Shown here one piece after another: positions 7,336-15,391 of a stretch of DNA of 64,000 bases. The notes below the pieces were generated by a model. That model worked only from the letters and a program-made list of their open reading frames with translations. It made no database searches and was not told where the DNA came from. This DNA is from Saccharibacillus soli (lineage in GTDB: Bacteria; Bacillota; Bacilli; Paenibacillales; Paenibacillaceae). The first letter of the stretch is position 1, and each line of letters starts with the position of its first letter. The position numbers and the translations under genes were made by a program. The stretch covers positions 558,001-622,000 of the forward strand of contig NIOB01000003.1 in NCBI GenBank assembly GCA_002189105.1. Reading direction: 5' to 3'.

Positions 7336-9699
7336 TTATCGATACTTCCGCACCCGCTCATCGTCAATCACGCCGCCAAAATGCAGTCCGTATGCAAAAT
7401 CATACGCATTTCCTTCCGAATCCACATGGCAGACCATGTCGCGCGGAACGTCTTCCAACTGCTCCTCCACCGTACGCATATCCGCAGGCATCTGCATCGG
7501 CAGCAGGCCGGACGGCTCGGCTTCTCCGCAGAGAATGTCCAGCAGCGCCTGATCCTGAAGTCCAAAGTGGACGAGAAGCGCATCCACTTGAGATTCAAAT
7601 TCTGCAACTACCGCCGGATTCGACAGCAGCATGGAGACGATCACCGGCTTGTCGCCCATCTTCCTCCGCGTTTCCAGCACCAGATCCAGATCTGCTTCAT
7701 TGCGCGTCTTGACCGTTTTGCCTAAATAGGCACGGTTGAGAACGTCACTTGAGCGAGAATCGCCCGCGATGCTGGTCGCCCTACCGGTGTCCGCCGTATA
7801 CGGACGATACTGCAAGCTGATCGGCACATATCCGCTGCCTCCAGCCGCCGCGTCTTCCCTGCTGTAGCCCGTACCGGAGTCCGGACTTTCGATACAGACG
7901 AGGGCTGCATCCGCTTCTGCCGGATCATCCGTCCACTCCAGATACTTGGCGACCACGCTGCGATTCAGCGGATCGACCGTCTTCTCCGGGGTGGCGTTGC
8001 CGAACCAATCGCGTCCGGGCGCGATATAACGCTGCGGCACATAGATCTTGATGCCTCGTCGTAAGGGAAGTACGACGTTTTCTTGACCCCGAACCTCCGT
8101 CTGTCCCTTCTCCCGCTTGCTTACGCTGTTTTTCAACAGAACCACCGATTTGAGCTGCGCTTCGTATCCCGCCTGCATATAAGCCGGATTCCCCACAATG
8201 GCTTCGCTCTCTCCGGGCTCCAGATAAGGGTTCTCGAACAACCCCAGTCGGAACATATTGGTCAGCAGACGAACGGCAGATTGTTCAAATCTCGCCCGCA
8301 TCCAGGCTTCGCCATACTCGCGCACGCCCATCTCATAAGCTTCCAGCACAGGCCCCGCTTCATTATTGCCGCCAAACTGATCGACTCCAGCCAGAATGAG
8401 CTTATAATGCCGCTCGGCTACGCTCAATCCTTCGACGCCCCACGGTTTGCCGCTGAGGAACGAATCCTTTTCTCCATTCTCGTCGGCGGTAATAAGCCAA
8501 TCCGTGCAGACGACCCCGTCATAGCCGTATTTCTCCCGCAGCAGGTCGGTAATCAGGTATTTGCTGTACGAGTTGCCGACATTCTCCCCGTTGACCGTAT
8601 CCTGTTCCCAGGAGACTGTATAATACGGCATAACCGCCGAGGCCTGGCCGGTTGCCCCCTCCAGCTTGAATGCGCCTTCCGTAAAAGGCTCCAGATGATC
8701 GGCAAATCGCCCACCTGGATAGACGGCATATTTGCCGCAGGCGTAATGGGCGTCGCGCCCGCCTTCACCGGAACCACCGCCCGGCCAATGCTTGACCATC
8801 GCGTTCACGCTAGCTCGTCCCCAGCCGCCTGCGATCTCGTCTTCTCCTTCCGACGTCTGGAAGCCATCGATATAAGCACGTCCCAGATCGGTAGAGAGCT
8901 TGGGATCTTCGCCGAAGGTTCCATTGAATCGGAACCAGCGCGGATCGGTCGCAATGTCCACCTGCGGCGACAGCGCCGTGGTCAGACCCAATGCCCGATA
9001 TTCCTTGGCCGCAATCTCGCCAAATCGCCGAACCAGCGCCGGATCGAAGGTCGCCGCGAGGCCGAGGGATTCCGGCCACATGGAGATTTTGCCGCCTGCT
9101 CCCGCGTTAAATTCCGAATCGGAATCCGAACCGTGACGGGGGTCCGAACTGTTATTGGCCGGGATGCCCAGCCCAACCGATTCCGCATAGGCCTGAACGA
9201 GATTGTTCCAGCGTGCCGCTGTAGAAGGACTCTCCACATTCGTCACCAGAATATGACGCAGATGATCGTCCCGCAGAAAAGCCAGCTGTTCATCGGTCAG
9301 ATCCCATGGTTTGGCTCCGCTCTCTTCATAGGGAAGACCGCCATATGTCGAAGAGATCCAGTTGGTACTCCCCGCCGGAATCGACTGGTGGCGGCTGTAG
9401 AGCATCAGACCGGCGATCTGCTCGGGTGTCATGCGGGCAGCCAGATCTTTTGCCCGCTCATCTGCCGGAAGCCGCCAGTCTTTGTAGGGCTCCAGCTCTC
9501 CGCTTCGGTTCAGATCCTTGAAAAACAGCCCGTCCCGCTCAATCGTCCCGACACCGGACAGCGGCGACAAGCCAAGCACGGGTCCTCCTTCATTACGAAC
9601 ATAAGTGACCTCGGCACCGCCGTTTCGATCTTCATGACGCTCTGGTGTTCCTGGCTCCGTCGGGTTGGACTTGAGATTGCTTGACATGGAATCGCTCAT
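7336..9699 (-). CDS. Glycoside hydrolase family 3 protein (beta-glucosidase/xylosidase-like)
   Basis: The 787-residue protein lacks a signal peptide, so it is probably cytoplasmic. It shows the GH3 (alpha/beta)8 domain: NSSDPRHGSD, a KHWPGGG-type motif with MVKHWPGGGSGEGGRD, and the nucleophile strand YDGVVCTDW near residues 393-401, in which Asp is the expected nucleophile. The C-terminal alpha/beta sandwich carries KPVIVSMLLSNP and other GH3 features. The ATG at 9699 was chosen for a GGAGG at the right distance; upstream in-frame codons lack one. It may hydrolyse oligosaccharides imported by the cell. Bonds cleaved cannot be predicted. Confidence 0.93.
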   Translation of the reverse strand: MSDSMSSNLKSNPTEPGTPERHEDRNGGAEVTYVRNEGGPVLGLSPLSGVGTIERDGLFFKDLNRSGELEPYKDWRLPADERAKDLAARMTPEQIAGLMLYSRHQSIPAGSTNWISSTYGGLPYEESGAKPWDLTDEQLAFLRDDHLRHILVTNVESPSTAARWNNLVQAYAESVGLGIPANNSSDPRHGSDSDSEFNAGAGGKISMWPESLGLAATFDPALVRRFGEIAAKEYRALGLTTALSPQVDIATDPRWFRFNGTFGEDPKLSTDLGRAYIDGFQTSEGEDEIAGGWGRASVNAMVKHWPGGGSGEGGRDAHYACGKYAVYPGGRFADHLEPFTEGAFKLEGATGQASAVMPYYTVSWEQDTVNGENVGNSYSKYLITDLLREKYGYDGVVCTDWLITADENGEKDSFLSGKPWGVEGLSVAERHYKLILAGVDQFGGNNEAGPVLEAYEMGVREYGEAWMRARFEQSAVRLLTNMFRLGLFENPYLEPGESEAIVGNPAYMQAGYEAQLKSVVLLKNSVSKREKGQTEVRGQENVVLPLRRGIKIYVPQRYIAPGRDWFGNATPEKTVDPLNRSVVAKYLEWTDDPAEADAALVCIESPDSGTGYSREDAAAGGSGYVPISLQYRPYTADTGRATSIAGDSRSSDVLNRAYLGKTVKTRNEADLDLVLETRRKMGDKPVIVSMLLSNPAVVAEFESQVDALLVHFGLQDQALLDILCGEAEPSGLLPMQMPADMRTVEEQLEDVPRDMVCHVDSEGNAYDFAYGLHFGGVIDDERVRKYR

Positions 9700-9868
9700 G
9701 GGATCGCCTCCGTTTTCGTTTGACCGTTCGCGCCCGCTCACCGCCAACCTGCCTGACGGTCGTTCTTCGCCCAGCTCCACGGGAGCTGGCATCGGCCGGC
9801 GCGCTTTCTTCCATTATAGCCAATCTACGTGCCATAAGCCCGCCAGACAATGGAGAAGCTCCGGCATT

Positions 9869-9922
9869 TTGGCGCGGAACACTTTTTTGCTACACTAGAG
9901 GCAGTTCCAGAGGCAGTTCCAG
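9869..9922 (+). promoter_or_regulatory. Possible promoter and 12-bp direct repeat ahead of the epimerase gene
   Basis: A TTGGCG (9869-9874) and TACACT (9891-9896) pair has a 16-bp spacer. It is followed by two exact tandem copies of AGGCAGTTCCAG (9899-9922). The remainder of the 338-bp gap between the divergent GH3 and epimerase genes shows nothing else that I can name. Confidence 0.35.
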
Positions 9923-10037
9923 CTCCAGGCAATCACAGCTCCACATACTATCGGGCATATGGGCAGCCGGATCGGTTCGCTTATCCAGGATCGGATCTTC
10001 GTGTGTACATGTGCCTGCAATCGGAGGGATTCCATTC

Positions 10038-10913
10038 ATGAACGCCATCTTAAACAGTGATTTGGCCTCGGTCGAGATTCGACCGCTCGGCGCCGAGATG
10101 ATTAGCTTCATACGCAAGGATACGGGCATTGAATACATCTGGAGAGGCGATGCAGCGTTCTGGACAGGTCGTTCTCCGGTTCTGTTCCCCATCGTCGGTT
10201 CGGTCTACGGCGGGAAGATGCGGACAGAAGGCGGCGAATATGAGCTGAAAAACCACGGCTTCGCACGCAACCGAGAATTTCGGCTGGTCGAGTCGGATGA
10301 CTCCCGCGCGGTCTTCCACCTGTCGGCCGATGAAGAGACGCTGGCGATCTATCCGTACCGTTTCGCGCTGACGCTCACGTATACGCTTGAAGGCTCCAGC
10401 CTGCGGATTCAATATCGGGTGGACAACGACGATGACAAGCCGATCTATTTCCAACTGGGCACCCATCCGGCATTTAACTGTCCGATTAACGGCGAAGGGG
10501 CGTTCGAGGATTACGAATTGGAATTCAACCGCGAAGAGACGCTGGAGCGCTTCTTCGTCACCAGCGGCAATATCCAGATCCCGAACAAGTCGGAGATCGT
10601 ACTGGAGCAGGGCACGGTGCTGCCGCTGACACGCGCACAGTTTGAAGAAGGAGCGATGATCTTCCGCGACGTAAAATCAGACCGCGTGACGCTGCGCAGC
10701 AGCCAGAGCAAGCATCAGGTCAGCGTCGCTTCCGAGAACTTCCCGTATCTGGGCATCTGGCAGCCCAAAGACGCGCCGTTTATCTGCATCGAGCCGTGGC
10801 ACGGTCTGGCCGATGCCGACCAGTTCGATGGAGAACTAAAAGACAAGGAACTGGCGGTAAAGTTGGCGCCGGGCGAATATTTTGAGGCGGCTCTGGTGAT
10901 CGAAGTCAGCTAG
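10038..10913 (+). CDS. Aldose 1-epimerase (galactose mutarotase-like) family protein
   Basis: The 291-residue protein fits the galactose-mutarotase superfamily (YeaD/LacX-like branch): LGAEMISFIRKDTGIEYIW at the N terminus, FPIVG, LKNHGFARNREF with the conserved His, GTHPAFNCPI with the second catalytic-type His, and C-terminal FICIEPWHGLAD. It interconverts anomers of a hexose or phosphosugar. A much longer open frame exists upstream, but GGAGGG nine bases before 10038 fixes the start. It ends at a strong bidirectional terminator shared with the convergent MerR gene. Confidence 0.92.
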   Translation: MNAILNSDLASVEIRPLGAEMISFIRKDTGIEYIWRGDAAFWTGRSPVLFPIVGSVYGGKMRTEGGEYELKNHGFARNREFRLVESDDSRAVFHLSADEETLAIYPYRFALTLTYTLEGSSLRIQYRVDNDDDKPIYFQLGTHPAFNCPINGEGAFEDYELEFNREETLERFFVTSGNIQIPNKSEIVLEQGTVLPLTRAQFEEGAMIFRDVKSDRVTLRSSQSKHQVSVASENFPYLGIWQPKDAPFICIEPWHGLADADQFDGELKDKELAVKLAPGEYFEAALVIEVS

Positions 10914-10928
10914 GGTTGAAGATACACG

Positions 10929-10974
10929 AAGAAGCGTGAGAATCCGGGTGCCCGGTTCTCACGCTTCTTTTTCG
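10929..10974 (+). terminator. Bidirectional terminator between epimerase and MerR genes
   Basis: Long stem of about 19 bp with one bulged T (10929-10948 with 10951-10969), A/T tracts on both sides. Confidence 0.9.
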
Positions 10975-10980
10975 TTTCTC

Positions 10981-11475
10981 CTATCGAAACCGACTATCCC
11001 GCTTGGCTGGCAGCCCGGGGCCTTCTTGCGGATCAGCATCACAATCCTGCTGATTCAGCAGCGTGCCCTGTGAGAGCTTCAGATCAATAAAATCCACAAT
11101 GGTCTGAAGCGAAGCCATCTGCTCCAGCACTTCCGCCCGATAAGCCCGAATACGATCAAAAGCCTCCGGCGTCTCCGCCAGATCTCCCGCCCGCGACATA
11201 TCCAGATAAGGCTTCATCTCTTCCAGCGACATCCCGGTCTTCTTCAGACACAGAATCAATTTCATCGTCTGCACGTCTTCCGATCCATAGACCCGATGAC
11301 TGTTCGCTCGCCTTTTTGCTTTCGGAAGCAGACCGATCTTTTCATAATAACGAATCGTATCTTCCGGAAGCCCGGTCAATTCGGAGGTTTGTTTGATCGT
11401 GTATGTCTCCTGTGCTGCCTCTTCATGCTCACTCAACTGCGTTTCTTCCTTCCACGGGTAAACGCGGTTTTCCAT
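10981..11475 (-). CDS. MerR-family transcriptional regulator
   Basis: The 164-residue protein has a MerR winged helix-turn-helix from about residue 25 (YTIKQTSELTGLPEDTIRYYEKIGLL, then RVYGSEDVQTMKLILCLKKTGMSLEEM), followed by the usual long dimerisation helix. The C-terminal tail has one cysteine (QQDCDAD), so the inducer could be anything; it is not an obvious metal-binding MerR. It is divergent from the short-chain dehydrogenase gene across a region with two operator-like dyads (see that entry), implying control of both itself and the dehydrogenase. Confidence 0.92.
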   Translation of the reverse strand: MENRVYPWKEETQLSEHEEAAQETYTIKQTSELTGLPEDTIRYYEKIGLLPKAKRRANSHRVYGSEDVQTMKLILCLKKTGMSLEEMKPYLDMSRAGDLAETPEAFDRIRAYRAEVLEQMASLQTIVDFIDLKLSQGTLLNQQDCDADPQEGPGLPAKRDSRFR

Positions 11476-11585
11476 AGCTGCTGTCTCCTTCCCTTGATGG
11501 GGATTGGGATGATTGGGAATGACTCTTATGCAAATGATGACTATGATGGATCGTGATCTGCGTGAATCTTAACTATCGTGAATAT

Positions 11586-11664
11586 ACTATACATCTTGGA
11601 GCCAGCTCAAAGTTAACTAGGGTAACCTACTAGTTGACTTGGAGCCGACTCCAAGTTATACACT
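11586..11664. promoter_or_regulatory. Divergent twin MerR-type promoters with operator dyads
   Basis: Rightward: TTGACT (11634-11639), 19-bp spacer, TACACT (11659-11664). The spacer region holds a perfect dyad ACTTGGAG-CCGA-CTCCAAGT (11637-11656). Leftward (minus strand): TTAACT (11611-11616 on the plus map), 19-bp spacer, TATAGT (11586-11591). The spacer holds a near-perfect copy of the same dyad, CTTGGAG-CCAG-CTCAAAG on the plus strand (11595-11612). The over-long 19-bp spacer with a central dyad is the hallmark of MerR-activated promoters. Confidence 0.8.
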
Positions 11665-11716
11665 GGCTCCAATCCGCGAGATTCACTCGCTATCGACCTG
11701 ATTGGAGGATAATTTC

Positions 11717-12589
11717 ATGAATCTAAATCCCCTGAGTCATCCCCTAACGAAGACTCGTACGGCCTTAATCACTGGTGCCAATAATGGTATCGGCCTTGAA
11801 CTGACACGCCGATTGCTTCAGGAAGACTGGCATATCGCCGCCTTGATCCGTTCTTCATTTGCCGAAGATGATGAGGTAATTGCGGCTGCGCTCCGTGAGG
11901 GCAGGCTGCGAATCTACAAGGCAGAACTGACCGACTTCCGGCAGTTGGCTGCCGCCCTCGCTGATCTTCGGGCGCATGAGACGGCGATTGACGTCTTGTT
12001 CAACAACGCGGGCGGCAGTCTGCCGGAACTTCGCTTCTCTCCGCAGGGACGCGAGATGCACTATGAGCTGCAAACGGTCGTCCCTTACATCATCTACCGC
12101 GAGGTCAAGGAGCTGCTGCTGCAAGGCTCGCTGAAGACCGTGATCGGCACCTCGTCCAATGCGTTCAATTTCACCAAGGCGTTCGATCCTGACAAGCTGG
12201 CCCGGCCAATCCACTTCAAGCCCTTGACCGGCGCTTACGCGGAGACCAAGCTTGCGCTGTCCCTCTGGACGCAGGCACTGGCTCCGGCTGAAGCATCGGA
12301 CGGCATCAAGCTACGCAGCGCCGACCCTGGCCCGAATAATACGCTGCGTCCGGGCAAAAAGTCCGGCCTTCCCTTCCCCATCAATTATCTCATGCGTTTT
12401 ATGTTCCCACCGCCCAGCCGTGGAGCAGCCAGGCTGCATGAAGCGGCGTTTGGCGCCTATGCCAACCAAAGCGGCATATTGGTTAACGCAAAAGGCCGGG
12501 TCGAATTGAAGTTTGCCGATCAGGCAGAACGTGTCCTGGCGCAGGTGGAGCGCATTTATCGAGAGGAGTTTCGCCATTTAATGGCATAA
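11717..12589 (+). CDS. Short-chain dehydrogenase/reductase (SDR family)
   Basis: The 290-residue protein has the SDR nucleotide motif TGANNGIG (TALITGANNGIGLEL near residue 20) and the NNAGG motif. The active-site region is unusual: the family's Ser is in GTSSNAF and the YxxxK equivalent reads TGAYAETKLALSLW. It is most like the light-dependent protochlorophyllide reductase/retinol dehydrogenase branch. The start is ATG 11717 with GGAGG upstream; a TTG five codons earlier is rejected. It is probably induced by the MerR protein encoded divergently. Substrate unknown. Confidence 0.9.
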   Translation: MNLNPLSHPLTKTRTALITGANNGIGLELTRRLLQEDWHIAALIRSSFAEDDEVIAAALREGRLRIYKAELTDFRQLAAALADLRAHETAIDVLFNNAGGSLPELRFSPQGREMHYELQTVVPYIIYREVKELLLQGSLKTVIGTSSNAFNFTKAFDPDKLARPIHFKPLTGAYAETKLALSLWTQALAPAEASDGIKLRSADPGPNNTLRPGKKSGLPFPINYLMRFMFPPPSRGAARLHEAAFGAYANQSGILVNAKGRVELKFADQAERVLAQVERIYREEFRHLMA

Positions 12590-12602
12590 ATCCAAGGGCC
12601 AA

Positions 12603-12638
12603 AAAACGCTGCTGACGGGATGCGATCAGCAGCGTTTT
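12603..12638. terminator. Bidirectional terminator between SDR and ABC-2 permease genes
   Basis: Perfect 13-bp stem AAAACGCTGCTGA/TCAGCAGCGTTTT (12603-12615, 12626-12638). A short direct repeat of CTACATTT follows. Confidence 0.88.
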
Positions 12639-12672
12639 CTACATTTCTACATTTCTACATCGAATCAGCCCG

Positions 12673-13815
12673 TTACTCTTCTGCACGCAGTCGCGTCGCA
12701 CGGAACCAGCCATGCGAGTCTTCACGCAGAATCTGTGCAGCCACCTGCTGTCGAACGCCAGGGTCACGAATCAGCAGCTGTGTCAGGTCTCGCAGAATAT
12801 TGTAGCCGTAATTGAACTCATAGAACTTGTGGGAATACGGCTGGATATGCAGGGTCCGTCCATCCAGCTTCAGAATATGCTCAATGCCTTCCCCCTGCGG
12901 AATGTCAGATTGCCAGGTCACCGTCACCTGCTCAATCTGCTCTACATTCTTTTGCTGTTCATATTCTTGCGGATCTGCTTCACGTCGCGCCGCTGCCAAG
13001 ACGTCTGCCACCACCTGAGCATACCGCTTGGCCTGCCGCTCCGGTACACCCCGATAGTTCACCTGAATCCCTTCAACGTTCGTCCGCTGATAACCTGCCT
13101 GTTCTGCCCGCTGCTCCAATAGTTTGTCCGCAGCAGGGATCAGCGCATAGCACACGAAGATGGCCATCAGACTCCACCGTACCCATCGCCGATGTGAACG
13201 AGATTCGTTGACCTTTTGCATCAGATAAAACACAAAAAGCAGCGCACTCAGTCCGTAAACAGCTCCAACGTTGGCATAATTCGGATAGTCGGGATACATA
13301 AAATTCAAAGTTGGAGCCAGGTAGGGAATGGATTCCAGTCGGTAACCGTTAAACGCCACAAGCAGGAAATAAAGCAGCAGACTGAGCAGCGTCGCATATT
13401 TAAAAGGAAGGACAGACAAAGCAAATCCCAAACCTACCGCGAATACCAGTAGATTCAGCACCAGAAAAGCCAGCAAAAATCGGGGTGTACCCGGGAATGT
13501 ATCCCTCAACAGCGCAAACAGCAGCAGCCCTGCCGGGAGCGAACAGATCGAAGCGAAGAACAGCTCCTGCGCGGCTCTCCGCAGCGGTCTCCATTCGGTT
13601 AGGTGAATGATCTTCTCCATACCGTGCCGCCGATGCTGATGCACGATCATCAAGACCAGGTTTGTGATGAACAGTCCATATAACGGAATCAAGTTCAGCA
13701 GATCATTCAGACTGAACACGAACCTTCCCAGAAACAATACCCCCACCCCAAGGTAATACGCCCAGATGTAATCTTCACGCCATAAGGTTTTCCCGCGAAT
13801 CCACATACCGCTCAT
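12673..13815 (-). CDS. Multi-spanning membrane protein with C-terminal extracytoplasmic domain, ABC-2 partner
   Basis: The 380-residue protein has about seven to eight hydrophobic segments in its first 230 residues (for example WAYYLGVGVLFLGRFVF and FLLAFLVLNLLVFAVGLGFA). A roughly 150-residue soluble domain rich in Gln, Arg and Glu follows; it has no recognised motif. It is the last gene of a three-gene ABC operon and overlaps the preceding permease gene by 4 bases, so it is very likely a second membrane subunit or accessory protein of that transporter. Function unknown. Confidence 0.82.
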   Translation of the reverse strand: MSGMWIRGKTLWREDYIWAYYLGVGVLFLGRFVFSLNDLLNLIPLYGLFITNLVLMIVHQHRRHGMEKIIHLTEWRPLRRAAQELFFASICSLPAGLLLFALLRDTFPGTPRFLLAFLVLNLLVFAVGLGFALSVLPFKYATLLSLLLYFLLVAFNGYRLESIPYLAPTLNFMYPDYPNYANVGAVYGLSALLFVFYLMQKVNESRSHRRWVRWSLMAIFVCYALIPAADKLLEQRAEQAGYQRTNVEGIQVNYRGVPERQAKRYAQVVADVLAAARREADPQEYEQQKNVEQIEQVTVTWQSDIPQGEGIEHILKLDGRTLHIQPYSHKFYEFNYGYNILRDLTQLLIRDPGVRQQVAAQILREDSHGWFRATRLRAEE

Positions 13816-14498
13816 CGTCGAATCACCCTGCGGCGGAACCAGACTGCGCTAATGATAAGAAGCAGCAAAATCCAGACCAGCAGAATCGCTCGGGCAGCGA
13901 TCCACTTCGGCTCTGCTGCGGCCTGTTCGATCAGATCCGGACTGAACCACAGGGCGTACATGGGATTCGGAATAAAGGACAAACTTACGAACAGATACAT
14001 CAGCATAGGCAGCAGGCTGTAGATCGTTCGTCGCAGCAGGAGCGAGAAGAAGGCCGTCAATGCCGTAACAAAGCCTACAGTTAGACCGATTTGCAGCATA
14101 GCTCCCGCCCAGAGGATCGGGTCTGTTCCCTGGGCATACAGCAGCCAGAACGCCGAGTCGAAGACGACCACGCTTCCACCCAGCACCAACCAAACCGACA
14201 GGATGTGCGATAGAAAATAAGTTTCTGGTCGGCGAAGACGATAGAGAATTGTCTTGAATTCAAAAGGCTTAACTCTTCCGCTCCATACCGCATTGAATAA
14301 GATCGGTGTGAGTAGAACAAGCAAAATCATCTGACTGTGCAGCAGTCCAAACCAGGTATCCGCAAATTGATCCAGTCGATTGGCCAGCATCAGCATCGAG
14401 ATAAGCAAGGTGGTCAGCAGCAGAGTTACCCCCAGCACCCCACGCTGCTTCAACAGATTGCGGAAAGAAAATGAGAATTGTAACGTCCACTCACTCAT
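13812..14498 (-). CDS. ABC-2-type membrane permease
   Basis: The 228-residue protein has six predicted transmembrane segments (for example GVLGVTLLLTTLLISMLML and MILLVLLTPILFNAVW). Size and layout are typical of an ABC-2 permease. The start at 14498 (ATG) overlaps the stop of the upstream ATPase gene by 8 bases, indicating translational coupling. The cargo is not evident. Confidence 0.85.
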   Translation of the reverse strand: MSEWTLQFSFSFRNLLKQRGVLGVTLLLTTLLISMLMLANRLDQFADTWFGLLHSQMILLVLLTPILFNAVWSGRVKPFEFKTILYRLRRPETYFLSHILSVWLVLGGSVVVFDSAFWLLYAQGTDPILWAGAMLQIGLTVGFVTALTAFFSLLLRRTIYSLLPMLMYLFVSLSFIPNPMYALWFSPDLIEQAAAEPKWIAARAILLVWILLLLIISAVWFRRRVIRR

Positions 14499-15363
14499 AC
14501 GCTGCCTTCTTTCGGTTGGCATAGATGTAGGCGTGTTCCAACGTCGGCTCAATCGCTATGCTGCCTTCAAGCGGTGTCTCCGCCAGATAGCGTACCTCTA
14601 CCCCTTCTATGAGGGATTGGGAAGAAATCATCAGGCGGCTTCCCTGCGATAACGATGCGGGTATGGAAGCGCCCCGGTACAGCCAGACCTTGCCTTCAAC
14701 CGAACGGATGAAGGTCGATAGATCTCCGTAATAATTCAATCGGCCTTCATGCAGCACCAACAGCCGCTCACTGGTCATGGCGATGTCTTCGACGATATGC
14801 GTAGACAGAAGGATCACCCGATCCGCAGCCAGTTGGCCCAACAACTGGCGAAAAGCCGTTCGTTCATGGGGATCAAGCCCCACGGTAGGTTCGTCCACCA
14901 GCAGCAGTGAAGGATCACCAATCATCGCCTGCGCAATACCCACCCGCTGCTTCATTCCCCCGGATAACGCACCAAAGCGCTTTTTGCGCTGGTCGCCAAG
15001 CCCGACTTGTTGCAGTCTCTGTTCAATCTCCGACTGCCGCTCGCTGCGTGAAAAGATTCCTTTGAGCTGGCAGATATAATCCAAAGCCTCTTCCACCGAG
15101 ATCTTGGCAAAAAAATCAAACTTCTGCGGCAAGTAGCCGATCTGCCTGCGAATCGGGTAGAGATTCTCTGCGCTGCTCCTGCCGTCATATTCGATCGTCC
15201 CCTCATCGGGCTTGGTAAGAGTCGCAATGATCTCCATTAACGTCGTTTTCCCGGCGCCATTCTCCCCTAACAGCCCCACTACCCCACGATCCACCTCAAA
15301 CGAAATCCCTTCCAGCACCTTGGAATCGTAGCGTTTGGATACCGCACATACTTTTAAATTCAC
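14491..15363 (-). CDS. ABC transporter ATP-binding protein (ABC-2 / drug-export type)
   Basis: The 290-residue ATPase has Walker A GENGAGKTT, Q-loop YLPQKF, signature LSGGMKQR and Walker B LLLVDEPTVGLD with an H-loop STH. A ~70-residue C-terminal extension is usual for CcmA/YhcG-type ATPases. Translation starts at GTG 15363, which is only 28 bases downstream of the stop of the AT-rich ranthipeptide exporter gene on the same strand, with no terminator between them. The gene itself has host-like GC, unlike that exporter. It may serve export or self-protection. Confidence 0.92.
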   Translation of the reverse strand: MNLKVCAVSKRYDSKVLEGISFEVDRGVVGLLGENGAGKTTLMEIIATLTKPDEGTIEYDGRSSAENLYPIRRQIGYLPQKFDFFAKISVEEALDYICQLKGIFSRSERQSEIEQRLQQVGLGDQRKKRFGALSGGMKQRVGIAQAMIGDPSLLLVDEPTVGLDPHERTAFRQLLGQLAADRVILLSTHIVEDIAMTSERLLVLHEGRLNYYGDLSTFIRSVEGKVWLYRGASIPASLSQGSRLMISSQSLIEGVEVRYLAETPLEGSIAIEPTLEHAYIYANRKKAAYE

Positions 15364-15391
15364 CTCGAATAACCCCTTTTATAAAAAATTT

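Noticed and set aside
8083-9684. 533-codon plus-strand frame opposite the GH3 gene
   Set aside because: The minus-strand GH3 protein has full-length family motifs; the opposite frame is due to GC bias.
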